This document shows, in pieces, positions 9,086 through 17,993 of a DNA stretch of 64,000 bases. Within the stretch, counting starts at the first letter, position 1. The number at the start of each line of letters is the position of its first letter. A program made the translations under genes and the position numbers. The notes under the pieces are model-generated. The model saw nothing but the letters and a program-made list of their open reading frames with translations, made no database searches and was not told the origin of the DNA. This DNA is from Pseudomonadota bacterium (GTDB lineage Bacteria > Desulfobacterota > Desulfobulbia > Desulfobulbales > Desulfocapsaceae): contig JAEYNP010000079.1 in the NCBI GenBank assembly GCA_023412495.1, forward strand, positions 1 through 64,000. The letters run 5' to 3'.

Positions 9086-9978
9086 AAGGATTGGTCGGCG
9101 ATATCGGGCGCTTTTCCATCCACGATGGCCCCGGCATCCGGACCACCGTCTTCCTGAAAGGGTGTCCCATGCGTTGTCCCTGGTGCCATAATCCCGAGTT
9201 CCTCGAGGCGCGGCCGGAAGTAGCCTTTTACGCGGATCGCTGCATTGCCTGCGGGGACTGCCGGAAGGTCTGTCCCGAAGGGGCCATTGATCTGGATGAT
9301 CCAGCGAGGGTCGATCGGACAAGGTGCACGGGCTGCGGTTGGTGTGCGCGGGACTGCCCGGCGGCCGCCCTGAAAACCGTGGGCCGATGGTACACCGTCG
9401 AGGAACTGCATCGGGAAATCATGCGCGATGCTCTCTATTATCAAAGCTCCGGTGGCGGGGTGACGCTGTCCGGCGGCGAAGCGACCTTGCAGGCCGCTTT
9501 CTGCGGCGCTCTGCTTGCGCGCCTGCGTAAATCCGGGGTTCATACTGCCATCCAAACCAACGGCTATTTTCCCTGGTCTGTTTTTGAAACCGAGCTGCTG
9601 CCGCATCTGGATCTCATTTTTTTTGATCTGAAAATAGTCGATCCCACCCGCCATCGCCAGGCGACCGGTATCGACAACGGACCGGTTTTCGGCAGCCTGG
9701 CGCGGCTGGCGGCCCGGGCCGGGGAGCGGCTTCGGGTGTGCATACCCCTGGTTCCGGGGTTTACCGCAACTCGGGAAAATCTCTCCGGTATTGCGGAATT
9801 GCTGCGGCGGACGGACTTGAAGAACGTCGACCTGCTGCCCTACAACCCGGCAGGCCGGAGCAAGACCGTGAACATCGGCAGGACGTACGATCAGGGGCTG
9901 CCCGCTGCCGGGATGACGCCCGAGGAAGTTGGAGGATGGCGGCGATATCTGCAGGTGGGGTGTATGGAGGAGAATTAA
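9082..9978 (+). CDS. Glycyl-radical enzyme activating enzyme (radical SAM)
   Basis: 298 residues. The radical SAM cluster is C28-x3-C32-x2-C35 (GCPMRCPWCHN), after the family's start FSIHDGPGIRTTVFLKG. Two ferredoxin-type clusters are inserted next (CIACGDCRKVCP and CTGCGWCARDCP), as in activases of dehydratase-type enzymes rather than PflA. SAM-binding GGGVTLSGGEATLQ follows. The usual GGEP is GGEA here, a mild departure. The N-terminal start overlaps the SCP2 gene stop by ATGA. It generates the Gly777 radical on the upstream enzyme. Confidence 0.92.
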   Translation: MKGLVGDIGRFSIHDGPGIRTTVFLKGCPMRCPWCHNPEFLEARPEVAFYADRCIACGDCRKVCPEGAIDLDDPARVDRTRCTGCGWCARDCPAAALKTVGRWYTVEELHREIMRDALYYQSSGGGVTLSGGEATLQAAFCGALLARLRKSGVHTAIQTNGYFPWSVFETELLPHLDLIFFDLKIVDPTRHRQATGIDNGPVFGSLARLAARAGERLRVCIPLVPGFTATRENLSGIAELLRRTDLKNVDLLPYNPAGRSKTVNIGRTYDQGLPAAGMTPEEVGGWRRYLQVGCMEEN

Positions 9979-10021
9979 TATCTCATTTTCAAAATTGTTC
10001 GAGTGCCAGGGAGGAGTGGAG

Positions 10022-11074
10022 ATGCAAATCGATTTTCATCATGCGGTAACCTATGTGACGGCTCGTCTGGCCGGTTTTCCCAAAAAAGATGCCGAAAAGA
10101 TTGCCTATGCGGCCCAATATGTAGATGACGCCACAAGTCCTGGCACGGTGGTGTTCAACAACAAGGCGGCTTACCATCGTATGTGTTCCGCCCATAAGAT
10201 GGTCGATGTCCGCAATATCAACCTGGTGGAGAACCAGCATGTCTGGATGCCGTTCCATTTCCTTCCCGGCAACGGCGGAATGGCGGCGGGGGAAAATCCG
10301 GACGGCTCCTTTATCGAGAAGATCGTCAGCCGGCCCGGCAACGACAATCCCGTGGCCCGGGACATGGTGGAGGAGGCGATCCGGGAACAGGGACGACCTT
10401 ACGGCTTGCACCGGTTCGGCATTACCATGCATGTGTTTGCCGACACCTGGGCCCATCAGCAGTTCGCCGGAGTGGAGCATCCGATCAACGAGGTGGAAAA
10501 GGCCCGGGAAACAGGTACCAAGGTCTTTTCCAATGGTCTGCAAGGGTGGCTTCGCGATGTGTTGGACGATGCCATCCCGCCGTTGGGGCACGGCCGCGCC
10601 AATATTTTCCCGGATATGCCCTTTTTGACCTGGACCTACAGGAACGGTCTTGGAAAAGACATAACGCGCCGCAATACCGACGATTTCTGCGAGGCGGCCG
10701 AGCAGATGTGCAGGGCCATGCAACGCTACCAGGGCAGCGAAGAGGTCGGGTTGCCGGCCGGGGATGCCGAAAAGGTAAAAGACCTTTTCAGTTCGCTTCA
10801 GGAGAAAAAAGGGGAAAATCGTCATAAACAGTGGCTGGCCGCCATTGCCGACGGCACCTTCAGTTTCGGGCCGGAAACAGTGGAATATTCCGGAAAGGAT
10901 GGTGAGGATTCCTGGAAGAAGCTTGCCTTGGGAACCGGTATCGACAAGCCGGTGTACCCCTATAAAAAGAGCTTCCTCAAAAGCGACTGGAAGCTCTTTC
11001 ATGATGCGGTCCAGGCCCACCATCTCTACATCAATCATCAGCTGTTGCCCAAATACGGCATCTGCGCGACGTGA
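10022..11074 (+). CDS. DUF6765-like protein with His/Asp-rich core
   Basis: 350 residues from the ATG at 10022 with a strong GGGAGGAG ribosome site. A longer in-frame reading overlaps the activase. It begins MQIDFHHAVTYVTARLAGF. Conserved-looking acidic and histidine residues (QYVDDATS; HRFGITMHVFADTWAHQQF) resemble the all-helical, metal-binding hydrolase-type folds related to zinc phospholipase C/HD-like proteins and the family called DUF6765. No signal peptide. It starts 43 bp after the activase and is probably the last gene of the glycyl radical operon. The reaction is unknown. Confidence 0.6.
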   Translation: MQIDFHHAVTYVTARLAGFPKKDAEKIAYAAQYVDDATSPGTVVFNNKAAYHRMCSAHKMVDVRNINLVENQHVWMPFHFLPGNGGMAAGENPDGSFIEKIVSRPGNDNPVARDMVEEAIREQGRPYGLHRFGITMHVFADTWAHQQFAGVEHPINEVEKARETGTKVFSNGLQGWLRDVLDDAIPPLGHGRANIFPDMPFLTWTYRNGLGKDITRRNTDDFCEAAEQMCRAMQRYQGSEEVGLPAGDAEKVKDLFSSLQEKKGENRHKQWLAAIADGTFSFGPETVEYSGKDGEDSWKKLALGTGIDKPVYPYKKSFLKSDWKLFHDAVQAHHLYINHQLLPKYGICAT

Positions 11075-11240
11075 AGGACAACCTTGCCGGACAGGTCTCA
11101 GGCGATCATAAATTTTTCGGGGATATCGTGCGGAAAATCGGAATCCTCCTTGGTCGAAGGGGCTGCGGTCGGACAATTGATCCAGACATCCAGGAAATTT
11201 CGTATCTGGATCAATTGTGTCATTTTCGAGCGGCGAATGA

Positions 11241-11615
11241 TCAATAGCCGCTGCCGACGATCAGGTTGCTTTTTGTTCGTTTGGCATACGTATTTTTTTC
11301 TTTGCCTTGCCATTCATATTTGACCCAGCTCCCTTCAGGGCTGGCCTGCATAAGCGCGGCATAGGCAGGCGGAGCTTTTTCTTTCAGGCTCTGGCCGGTG
11401 AGTGTGGGATGGACGAGCATGTTTCCTTGTTCTTCCATGATGAAGGCGTAAGGTTCATATGCGTCGGCTTTAATGGCCGTGACGTCCTGTCCGCTGTCGA
11501 TTGCGGCTACGATGGCATCGACATGGCTGCTGATGGCAGCTTTATCAACTGCCCAGGCACCTGATACGACAAAGAGTATTGTCAAAAGGGATAAAACAGA
11601 CGCTAATTTTTTCAT
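11241..11615 (-). CDS. Periplasmic single-Cache domain protein
   Basis: 124 residues from the ATG at 11615, which has AGGAG six bases upstream. A signal peptide (MKKLASVLSLLTILFVVSGAWA) is followed by a short helix pair and the Cache-type core EPYAFIMEEQGNMLVHPTLTGQSL, then W-V-K-Y-E-W and an RTK...GSGY end. This is the extracellular sensor fold of chemoreceptors and kinases, here free-standing, so it is likely a periplasmic ligand binder. It is convergent with the DUF6765 gene. Alternative: a stand-alone partner for a receptor elsewhere in the genome. Confidence 0.72.
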   Translation of the reverse strand: MKKLASVLSLLTILFVVSGAWAVDKAAISSHVDAIVAAIDSGQDVTAIKADAYEPYAFIMEEQGNMLVHPTLTGQSLKEKAPPAYAALMQASPEGSWVKYEWQGKEKNTYAKRTKSNLIVGSGY

Positions 11616-11649
11616 TGTTTCTCCTTTTTCGGAAGCAACGATCATCCGC

Positions 11650-11772
11650 CTACCCGATGGTTATTTTTTCTGTTGCTTCCATTGAATGAGTCAGAACCTC
11701 TTTCAGAGGTATCCTGCCATACTCCTCTGAATTCCAAGAACAGAAGCATTCCCAGGTGCAGTTTTTTGGCAT
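11650..11772 (-). CDS. Possible 40-residue Cys/Trp-containing leader peptide
   Basis: A short frame reads MPKNCTWECFCSWNSEEYGR and continues to a TAG 34 bases upstream of the Cache gene start, on the same strand. An AGGAGG sits only two bases before the ATG, too close for an ideal ribosome site. The cluster of three Cys and two Trp in 13 residues is unusual. It may be a leader or small protein. It may equally be chance. Confidence 0.25.
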   Translation of the reverse strand: MPKNCTWECFCSWNSEEYGRIPLKEVLTHSMEATEKITIG

Positions 11773-11967
11773 CACCTCCTTTAATGAGTTAGTATTAAAC
11801 AGGATTGAGGCAAAAAATATGCCCGGTATCGCATCAGTCGAGGTTACTTCTGGAGAGAGTTTATGATGCCACTAAATTTTGCATGTTTTATGCCAAAACA
11901 ATGAGTTTAGTGAAATTATAGAAAAAAGTTCAGCGAAGGTCAGTTTGATCTGGAATTATCTGCGTAA

Positions 11968-11989
11968 TTTTGCACACCAGTGTGCAAAA
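11968..11989. promoter_or_regulatory. Perfect 10-bp inverted repeat, likely operator
   Basis: TTTTGCACAC, two bases (CA), then GTGTGCAAAA. It lies 70 bp upstream of the DUF3795/DUF3786 gene, just before AT-rich promoter-like DNA containing GTATAC and TATAAC. The short spacer and perfect symmetry fit a dimeric repressor site rather than a terminator. No candidate regulator gene is adjacent. Confidence 0.55.
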
Positions 11990-12059
11990 ATGGTTAGAGA
12001 AAAATCTTTTTCATGTATACTTTTCGTGAGTATAACATACTGATCAAATCCTTTTTCAG

Positions 12060-12980
12060 ATGAATTGCATGGCTACCGGAGCCTGCGGAATCGATTGTTC
12101 AACCTGCCGACTGCACCTGGGAGGCACATGCAGCAGCTGCGGTCCGGCCACAGGACACCAGGCCGAACTGAAGCTGGAGGCGCAGGAAAGGTTGCTGGGC
12201 AGCCCCTGTCCCCTCTTGGCCTGTGCCCGGATGAATCGCATCGACCATTGCCTGGCGGACTGCGACCAGTTTCCGTGCGAAAATTTCTCCGGTGGCCCAT
12301 ATCCTTTCAGCGAGGCCTTTCTCAATATGCAGCGTCGTCGTCGCGGCGAACTGGGCTGCCCAAAGGAGAGCGGCCAGCTTCCATCGGAGCATTGGCAGGC
12401 ATTACAGAGACGTGACCCGGCGGAACTGCGACAGCTCTGCGGTGTCCCCACGATGAATGAGGATAAGCTCACGCTCACTGTCTTCGACCAGGAAGTGCGG
12501 GTGGACCCTGCGAGGGAACTGGTGGAAACCCGTGCCGCCGGCACCTGGCGGCGTGCGGGAGAATTATTTTCCCTGGTCGTTGTGGTCTATCTCGCCTATG
12601 CCCGAAACGTTTCCCTTGCAGGCCGCTGGGTCGACAGACAGGCTCTTGGCTGCCGAAGCTTTTTCAAGGGCAGGTACAACTTGCAGCTCGATCGGCTGCT
12701 CGCGCGCTTCGGCAACGCACCGGACGAGTTCATCGCGAGGACAGAACAACTCGGCGCCACCTTGAGCGGGGACCCCGGGGATGCGGCCGTACGCCTCTGG
12801 CTGCTGCCGAAAGTGCCGGTAAAGCTCGTCCTTTGGCGAAAGGACGAAGACTTCCCGCCGGCTCTCACAATCCTGTTCGATGCCAGCATCGAAGAACTGC
12901 TCCCCGCCGATGCCATCTGGGCTGTCGTCCAGCTCCTCAGCGACAGCCTGCTGTCCTTGCCGTCTGACAGGAAAGGTTGA
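12060..12980 (+). CDS. Cys-rich DUF3795-type plus DUF3786-type protein
   Basis: 306 residues. The first 80 are very Cys-rich (CGIDCSTC, GTCSSCG, CPLLACARMNRIDHCLADCDQFPC), the pattern of DUF3795 proteins, presumably binding metal or Fe-S. The rest (KLTLTVFDQEVRVDP..., VVYLAYARNVSLAGRWVDRQALGCRSFFKG) matches DUF3786. Both families occur mostly in anaerobes. The start could also be the ATG at 12069. No neighbour on the same strand is close, so it is probably a single gene controlled from the palindrome at 11,968. Confidence 0.72.
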   Translation: MNCMATGACGIDCSTCRLHLGGTCSSCGPATGHQAELKLEAQERLLGSPCPLLACARMNRIDHCLADCDQFPCENFSGGPYPFSEAFLNMQRRRRGELGCPKESGQLPSEHWQALQRRDPAELRQLCGVPTMNEDKLTLTVFDQEVRVDPARELVETRAAGTWRRAGELFSLVVVVYLAYARNVSLAGRWVDRQALGCRSFFKGRYNLQLDRLLARFGNAPDEFIARTEQLGATLSGDPGDAAVRLWLLPKVPVKLVLWRKDEDFPPALTILFDASIEELLPADAIWAVVQLLSDSLLSLPSDRKG

Positions 12981-13032
12981 GAAGGCGCTCCCAGGGCAGG
13001 CCACCACAGGCCCTTCCCCCGTTGTTACTATT

Positions 13033-13192
13033 GATAAAATCGTAAAAAGTGCTCCAACCCGTGGAGATGGATTCTGGAAAAAGTTCGATATACGAGGGTA
13101 GTGTCTGAAACGGCGCTTTGGTAGTACATATGTACAGCGAAGCGCCGTTTCAGACCTACAACGAAGTAGATCGGACTTTTTACGAGTCCATC
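13033..13192 (+). repeat. R1 dispersed element, copy 2 (long form)
   Basis: Same structure as copy 1: outer GTAAAAAGT/ACTTTTTAC and GATGGA/GAGTCCATC ends, central hairpin 13,103-13,155 with identical 16-base arms and a loop one base shorter. The hairpin arms are identical between copies while the flanking spacer has diverged, which suggests selection for, or mechanistic maintenance of, the hairpin. It fills most of the gap (12,981-13,396) between the DUF3786 gene and the flavoprotein gene. The rest of the gap shows no gene. Confidence 0.85.
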
Positions 13193-13396
13193 GGTACTCT
13201 GCTCTGCTGCCGTGGTTAAATGCGGCAAGCTGGGGAGCTACGCGGCCCCGATAGGTTCTCCATGCATTGCCTGATTCATCTTGTCAGGGTAAGGTGATTT
13301 TCATGGTCCATATGGACAAGCGTGGACTTTTCTGAAAGAAAAGGGATATGCCAGGGAATTTCGGACAGCAAAAATTGCCGCACGACAGGAGGATGA

Positions 13397-14008
13397 ATGG
13401 CGAAAATAATCGCAATCTACGGGAGCCCCCGACGGGACGGCAACAGTGCCGGCCTGATGAAGCAGGCGGTGGCGGGGGCCAGACAGCAAGGGGCGGAAGT
13501 GGTGGAGGTGTTTCTCAGGGATTACAAGATATCGCCCTGTTTGGAAATATACAATTGCAGCAGAGCCGGGGAGTGTGCCATCCGCGATGGCTTTGCCGAA
13601 ATTCTGAACATACTCGAAGCCAGCGATGGGGTTATGCTGGCGTCCCCCATCTTTTTCTACACGGTGAGTGCCCATACCAAGATTTTCATGGATCGTTGTC
13701 AGTCCCTCTGGGTCCGAAAGCATTCTGCCAAAGGGGAGGCGACAGTTTCATCATCGACAAGGCGCAAGGGGTTGTTCATCTCGGTCGGAGCGACGAAAGG
13801 CAGAAAACTTTTTGACGGCGCCCTCCTGAGCGTCAGATATTTCTTCGATGTTCTGGATACGGATCTCTGGAAAACAGTTCTCTGCAGGGGTGTCGACGGG
13901 AAAGGGGAGATAGAAGGCCAACCCGATTCCTTGCGGGAAGCATTGGAAGCTGGCAGGGATCTGGCGAGAACGCTGCAGGAAACGACCGGCCGGCAAAGCT
14001 CAGGTTAG
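13397..14008 (+). CDS. NADPH-dependent FMN reductase-like flavoprotein
   Basis: 203 residues, AGGAGGATGA ribosome site. It opens with the flavodoxin-like FMN loop IIAIYGSPRRDGNSAGLMKQA and continues with ASPIFFYTVSAHTKIFMDR, the iron-sulfur-flavoprotein/NADPH-FMN-reductase pattern. Cys residues at PCLEIYNCSRAGECAI resemble the C-x5-C-x5-C cluster region of iron-sulfur flavoproteins. Cytoplasmic redox enzyme, partner unknown. Its stop codon abuts an R2 repeat. Confidence 0.8.
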   Translation: MAKIIAIYGSPRRDGNSAGLMKQAVAGARQQGAEVVEVFLRDYKISPCLEIYNCSRAGECAIRDGFAEILNILEASDGVMLASPIFFYTVSAHTKIFMDRCQSLWVRKHSAKGEATVSSSTRRKGLFISVGATKGRKLFDGALLSVRYFFDVLDTDLWKTVLCRGVDGKGEIEGQPDSLREALEAGRDLARTLQETTGRQSSG

Positions 14009-14150
14009 TACCTTAGAAATTCGTTTCTTGTTTTTTTGAAACGAATTTCGTGAAGGTACTTATATCCCTCAAGGGGGTACTGAAAAGAGTCCCCTCTGCT
14101 GTTGGAGGGGATGACAACCCTTGGGTTGCGGGCGTCAGCCCGCATTAGGT
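14008..14150 (+). repeat. R2 REP-like element, copy A
   Basis: Starts with a long imperfect inverted repeat (GTACCTTAGAAATTCGTTTC against GAAACGAATTTC, then AAGGTAC), continues through CCCCTCTGC...GGAGGGG, then AACCCTTGGGTT and the GCGGGC-GTCA-GCCCGC hairpin. The same blocks recur in inverse order at 27.76-27.97 kb and, shortened, at 45.85 kb. It lies immediately upstream of the exchanger gene, so any promoter for that gene overlaps it. Confidence 0.8.
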
Positions 14151-14169
14151 TCATCCCTGCGAATACGAT

Positions 14170-15198
14170 ATGGATACCTGGCCTCTCTGGCTCATTGCCG
14201 TTTCTTTTGTCCTTTGCGGCCGCGGTCATCGCCTATGCCGGCAGCAGGTTGTCGAAAATCGCCGACCAGCTCGCCGACATAACAGGAATGGGTGAAGCGA
14301 TGTTCGGTGCAGTATTCCTTGGCGGCTGTACCTCGCTGCCCGGAATCGTGACTTCGGTTGCGTCGGCTTATCAAGGATATGCGGAGATCTCCATAAGCAA
14401 CGCTATCGGCGGCATCGCCGCCCAGACCGCTTTTCTCGCAATAGCGGATATTTCTACAGGAAGGCCAACCTCGAACATGCCGCCGCCTCGATTGAGAATC
14501 TACTCCAGGGGACCCTGCTGATCGCCCTGCTGGCCATCCCTGTGCTCGCGAGCACCAGCCCCAACGTATCAATCTTTCAGATTCATCCGGCAACTCCTCT
14601 CCTCTTCGTATGTTATTTAGCGGGACTGCGTCTCGTCTCGAGAGGCCGCTCCGTACCGCTCTGGAAACCGCAGAAAACCCCTGAAACAACCATTGACGTC
14701 CCTGACCGAAAGAACGTGGACGAAAAAGGCCGATATGGTATCTGGTCAGGATTTATCGGTTTTGCAGTTGTTGTGGCCGTCGCCGGATACGTGGTGGCTC
14801 AGACCGGCATCGGCCTCGCCGACAGGACAGGATTATCGCAGACCATCATCGGCGGTCTTTTCACGGCCCTGGCGACCTCCCTGCCCGAACTCGTTACCGC
14901 GGTGGCGGCGGTTCGTCAGGGTGCTCTTACCCTCGCGGTGGGTGATATTATCGGCGGCAACTGCTTCGATGTCCTCTTTGTCGCCGCCGCCGACGTCGGC
15001 TATCGCCAGGGGTCTATCTATCACGCCATAACCGACCGGCAGATTTTCATTTTCGCCCTGACCATACTGCTGACGGCGATTCTGCTGCTCGGACTGCTCC
15101 GCAGGGAGAAGCACGGAATCGCCAATATAGGCTTTGAAAGCTTTCTCGTGCTCCTCTTGTATATTGGAGCTTTCGTTCTCCTCTTTATCACCCGGTAG
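14170..15198 (+). pseudogene. Na+/Ca2+ exchanger-family (CaCA) protein, two frameshifts
   Basis: Three frames together make one CaCA antiporter of about 340 residues. [15 protein letters not shown] starts at 14170. The frame changes near 14,213 (CTTTG) into [20 protein letters not shown] and the first alpha repeat ([18 protein letters not shown]). It changes again near 14,451 (short T run) into [20 protein letters not shown] and the second alpha repeat (GLFTALATSLPELVTAVAAV). Both alpha repeats, which form the ion-binding site, are present, as are the helices. Restoring one base at each site gives an ordinary family member. So it is either recent decay or two sequencing indels. The longest intact part is 14,542-15,198. 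Confidence 0.75.
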
Positions 15199-15344
15199 AT
15201 GAATGAGATCCTTCGCTGGATGTCTCAGCCGGGAGGGAGAGAAGGGGGTGGGGCGGCGGGAAAGAAGGAGGCCGGCAACGGCGTCCGGATGGGAATCGGT
15301 AGAGGCAGGCCAGGACCCGCCTCTGGATCCGGACAGCATGATTT

Positions 15345-16138
15345 TTACTTCTGCCGAGTGTATTTGTTCAGTGCCTGGATCAAAGCGGCAGTCTGCTCGG
15401 TTTTCGGCAGTTTTTCCTGGCCGCTGAGGACTTTTTCAGTCCCGGGATAGGCACCTTTTGCCTCCGAGTAGTACATTCTGTTGTTCTCTTCCCCCGTGTT
15501 CAGAATCGCACCGGAAAGTGCGATGCCGGCGAAGATTCCCTCAGTCTGCTTGTACGCCAGCACCTCGGCCTGGGGCGAGGCTCCGGCCTTTTCGCCCCAG
15601 GGGCCTGCGGCCACAGATACCTCCGCCCCGAGCTGCAGTTCGCCGTCGCTGAACTTTTCCAGGCTGGTGTTCTTGGTAAAGACCATGATGAGGTCGCTCT
15701 GCTCCACCCCGAGCTGTGCTCCCACGCTGGCGCCATAGAGGGAGATGAAAATCGGGCCGCTCCATTCGTTGTCGCGATGAAGCATCAACACGCCACCTCC
15801 GTATCGTCCACCGACCGTGCCCAGCGCCACCTTGGTGACATCCGGAAATATCGCTATCCCTCCTGAGTTCTCGATGATCTGCGGCGGAATCTTGTCCTCG
15901 CCGCGGGGCGTCATTGTCTGGATGACATTCGTCGAATCATTGAGGCGTTTCTGAAGATCGGCCATGTTCTCGATCACATCCGCCTGCTGACTCCCCGTTA
16001 TCCGGGCGCCTGTCGCGGTTCCGGTTGCTTCTGTTTTTTTCTCCTGACCGGTCTGCGCAGCCGCCATCCCGCTCTGCGGGGCGGATACCAGGAAACTGTA
16101 ATAAGTGCCATCACAAACCCTATATTCAGCTCTCTCAT
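15345..16138 (-). CDS. SYLF (Ysc84-type) lipid-binding domain protein, frameshift in signal peptide
   Basis: The uninterrupted 240-residue frame (15,345-16,067) holds a SYLF/DUF500 domain: IPPQIIENSGGIAIFPDVTK, a Gly-rich turn, SGPIFISLYGASVGAQLG, AYKQTEGIFAGIALSGA. Upstream, an ATG at 16,138 with an AAGGAGG ribosome site starts MRELNIGFVMALITV, a signal-peptide beginning. A missing base in the A run at 16,093-16,095 (T run on the coding strand) would join it to FLVSAPQSGMAAAQ. The intact gene would make a secreted or periplasmic protein. Without the missing base only the cytoplasmic form could be made. Bacterial SYLF proteins bind membranes; precise role unknown. Confidence 0.75.
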
Positions 16139-16346
16139 CGCGTACCTCCTTGTGAACGTCCCGCCGGGTAAGGGCGAGACTTTGTTATTTGCGCCGCCTG
16201 CATAAACTCCTTTCGTGTCACATGGAAAATCGAGGATGTATTCCTCGGTTTTTTGGACTTTTCAGATCATGCTGCACCTCAAGCAGGGCAGCATAAGAGC
16301 CTTGTCCCTCCGGCTGTCCGCCGATCCTTTCGATGCGCAGCCGGCT

Positions 16347-17942
16347 TCAGCGCGCCGTGGCCCGCGGGTTGGGCCAGGCCAGCTGGATGCCGAGCGTCTG
16401 CGTGAGCATGCGTTGGAAGTCCTCCAGGAGCGCGGGGGAGTTGCGGACCTGCCGGGGAGTCGTGCCATGTGCCAGGCAGTAGGCGGCCAGGGCGCCGGCG
16501 GCCTCGCCGATATTCCATTCCACCGGGTGGAGCCGATAGCAGCCGTTGGTGATATGGGTCGAGCCGATGTTCTTGCAGGCCGGCAAAAGATTTTCCATGC
16601 GCACCGGGATCAGCGCCCCGAGCGGGATTTGGAAAGGCCAGCTGCTGATATCGACATAGGTCTGCAGCCGGGTGGTCGGGTGCAGATCGATGCGGTAGCT
16701 GCCGATGCCGATGCTGTCATGGAAGACCTCGGCTCCCTGCAGCGGTTTGCGGGCAGTGACTCCGATATGCTGTTCGAGCACGGTGAGCTCGGCGCGGATC
16801 CGCCGGCTCTCCCGCACGTACACGTGCTTGGCCAGGCCGTCCAGGGTCTCGACCACATCGTTTCTCAGGCGCAGGCCCCGGTAGCCGTATCCGCCGTCGA
16901 GTCGGGGCGCCTCGGTCTGCATCCAGTACAGCAGGGAGAGGCTCAGCTGGCGGGCGCCTTCCAAGTGCCGCAGGCGCTCCTCTTCCGTGACACCGACCAG
17001 CGGCCCCAGCCAGTAATCGTTCTGCGGCCAGTTGACCAGGGTGATGTCGCTGACATACCTTCCCCGGGGGTAGTGGCCTTTGAAAAAAATCCGCCTGAAG
17101 TGCCAGAGATCTTCCACATCCTGCTCCATCGGCCCCTCGAAGATCGCCTGCCGGCGTACATCAAGGGTGGCCGGGTCGACGAAGACCCAGCCGAGTTGGG
17201 GTTCCGGCCAGAATTCGGCCCGATAGCCCCGCCAGAAGGAGTAGTCCGCCGGGCGCTCGATGGTAAAGTCTCCATCAGGAAGGTAATCGATGGCGAAGCA
17301 CCAGGTCACGGCCTGCTGGTTGAGAGGATCCGGCTCTCCCGTCAGGGCATGTGGCTCACCGGTCTGCGCCTGACTCTCCGCCCCGATCACATGTTCAGCG
17401 CCGGCCATGGGCAGCAGATCGCCGAACTCGGTGGCATCCAGCACGTAGGGGGCACGGATGAAAAGTCTGTCGCCGCTGGCATGCTCCGCCAATTCCACGG
17501 CCCGCACCCAGTCGCCGTCGACTTCGGTAGAAACCGGGCGGTGCTTCAGGACGATGTCCAGCTCCTTGCCGGAAAGGAAGGGCGCCAGCAATTCGTACAT
17601 GGCCGCCAGGGCCACGCGCGGCTCGTGGCAGAGCGGACTGACGTTGCCCTTGCCCGGATTCAACCGCTCGTTGAACCTGGCTTCCGGCAGGAGCGGATAA
17701 TTGCGGTAGTAGTACCCGCGGATATGCTTGCGCAGCAGCTGATAGGTTGCAGTGCAGCCTGTCCCCTCGATCCAGGGATGCTCATCCGGGGGCACCGCCT
17801 GGGCGGTCAACTGCCCCCCGATCCACTCGGTCGCCTCGGTCAGGATGACTTTTTTCCCGAGACGCAGGGCGGAGAGCGCCGCGGCCACTCCGCCGAGCCC
17901 GCCTCCAATAATCAAAATATCGGTTTCCCTTTCGTGTATCAT
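16347..17942 (-). CDS. FAD-dependent oxidoreductase (FAD_oxidored family)
   Basis: 531 residues with a GGGAGG ribosome site. An N-terminal Rossmann dinucleotide fold (TDILIIGGGLGGVAAALSALRLGKKVILTEA, residues 7-37) is followed by EWIGGQLTAQAVPPDEH, the family's flavin-contact region, and APYVLDATEFGDLLPMAGAEHVIGAE. The C-terminal N-x-G-S-T-H-I-T-N-G-C-Y-R-L-H-P-V-E-W-N block closes the FAD site. Related proteins oxidise small organic or sugar-like substrates. The substrate is not evident. It follows the pyruvyltransferase-like gene by 51 bp on the same strand, so they are probably one operon. Confidence 0.85.
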   Translation of the reverse strand: MIHERETDILIIGGGLGGVAAALSALRLGKKVILTEATEWIGGQLTAQAVPPDEHPWIEGTGCTATYQLLRKHIRGYYYRNYPLLPEARFNERLNPGKGNVSPLCHEPRVALAAMYELLAPFLSGKELDIVLKHRPVSTEVDGDWVRAVELAEHASGDRLFIRAPYVLDATEFGDLLPMAGAEHVIGAESQAQTGEPHALTGEPDPLNQQAVTWCFAIDYLPDGDFTIERPADYSFWRGYRAEFWPEPQLGWVFVDPATLDVRRQAIFEGPMEQDVEDLWHFRRIFFKGHYPRGRYVSDITLVNWPQNDYWLGPLVGVTEEERLRHLEGARQLSLSLLYWMQTEAPRLDGGYGYRGLRLRNDVVETLDGLAKHVYVRESRRIRAELTVLEQHIGVTARKPLQGAEVFHDSIGIGSYRIDLHPTTRLQTYVDISSWPFQIPLGALIPVRMENLLPACKNIGSTHITNGCYRLHPVEWNIGEAAGALAAYCLAHGTTPRQVRNSPALLEDFQRMLTQTLGIQLAWPNPRATAR

Positions 17943-17993
17943 CGATCCTCCCTCACAGTCCCCAACGCGATGAGACCGTCCGGTACGTCGCAG

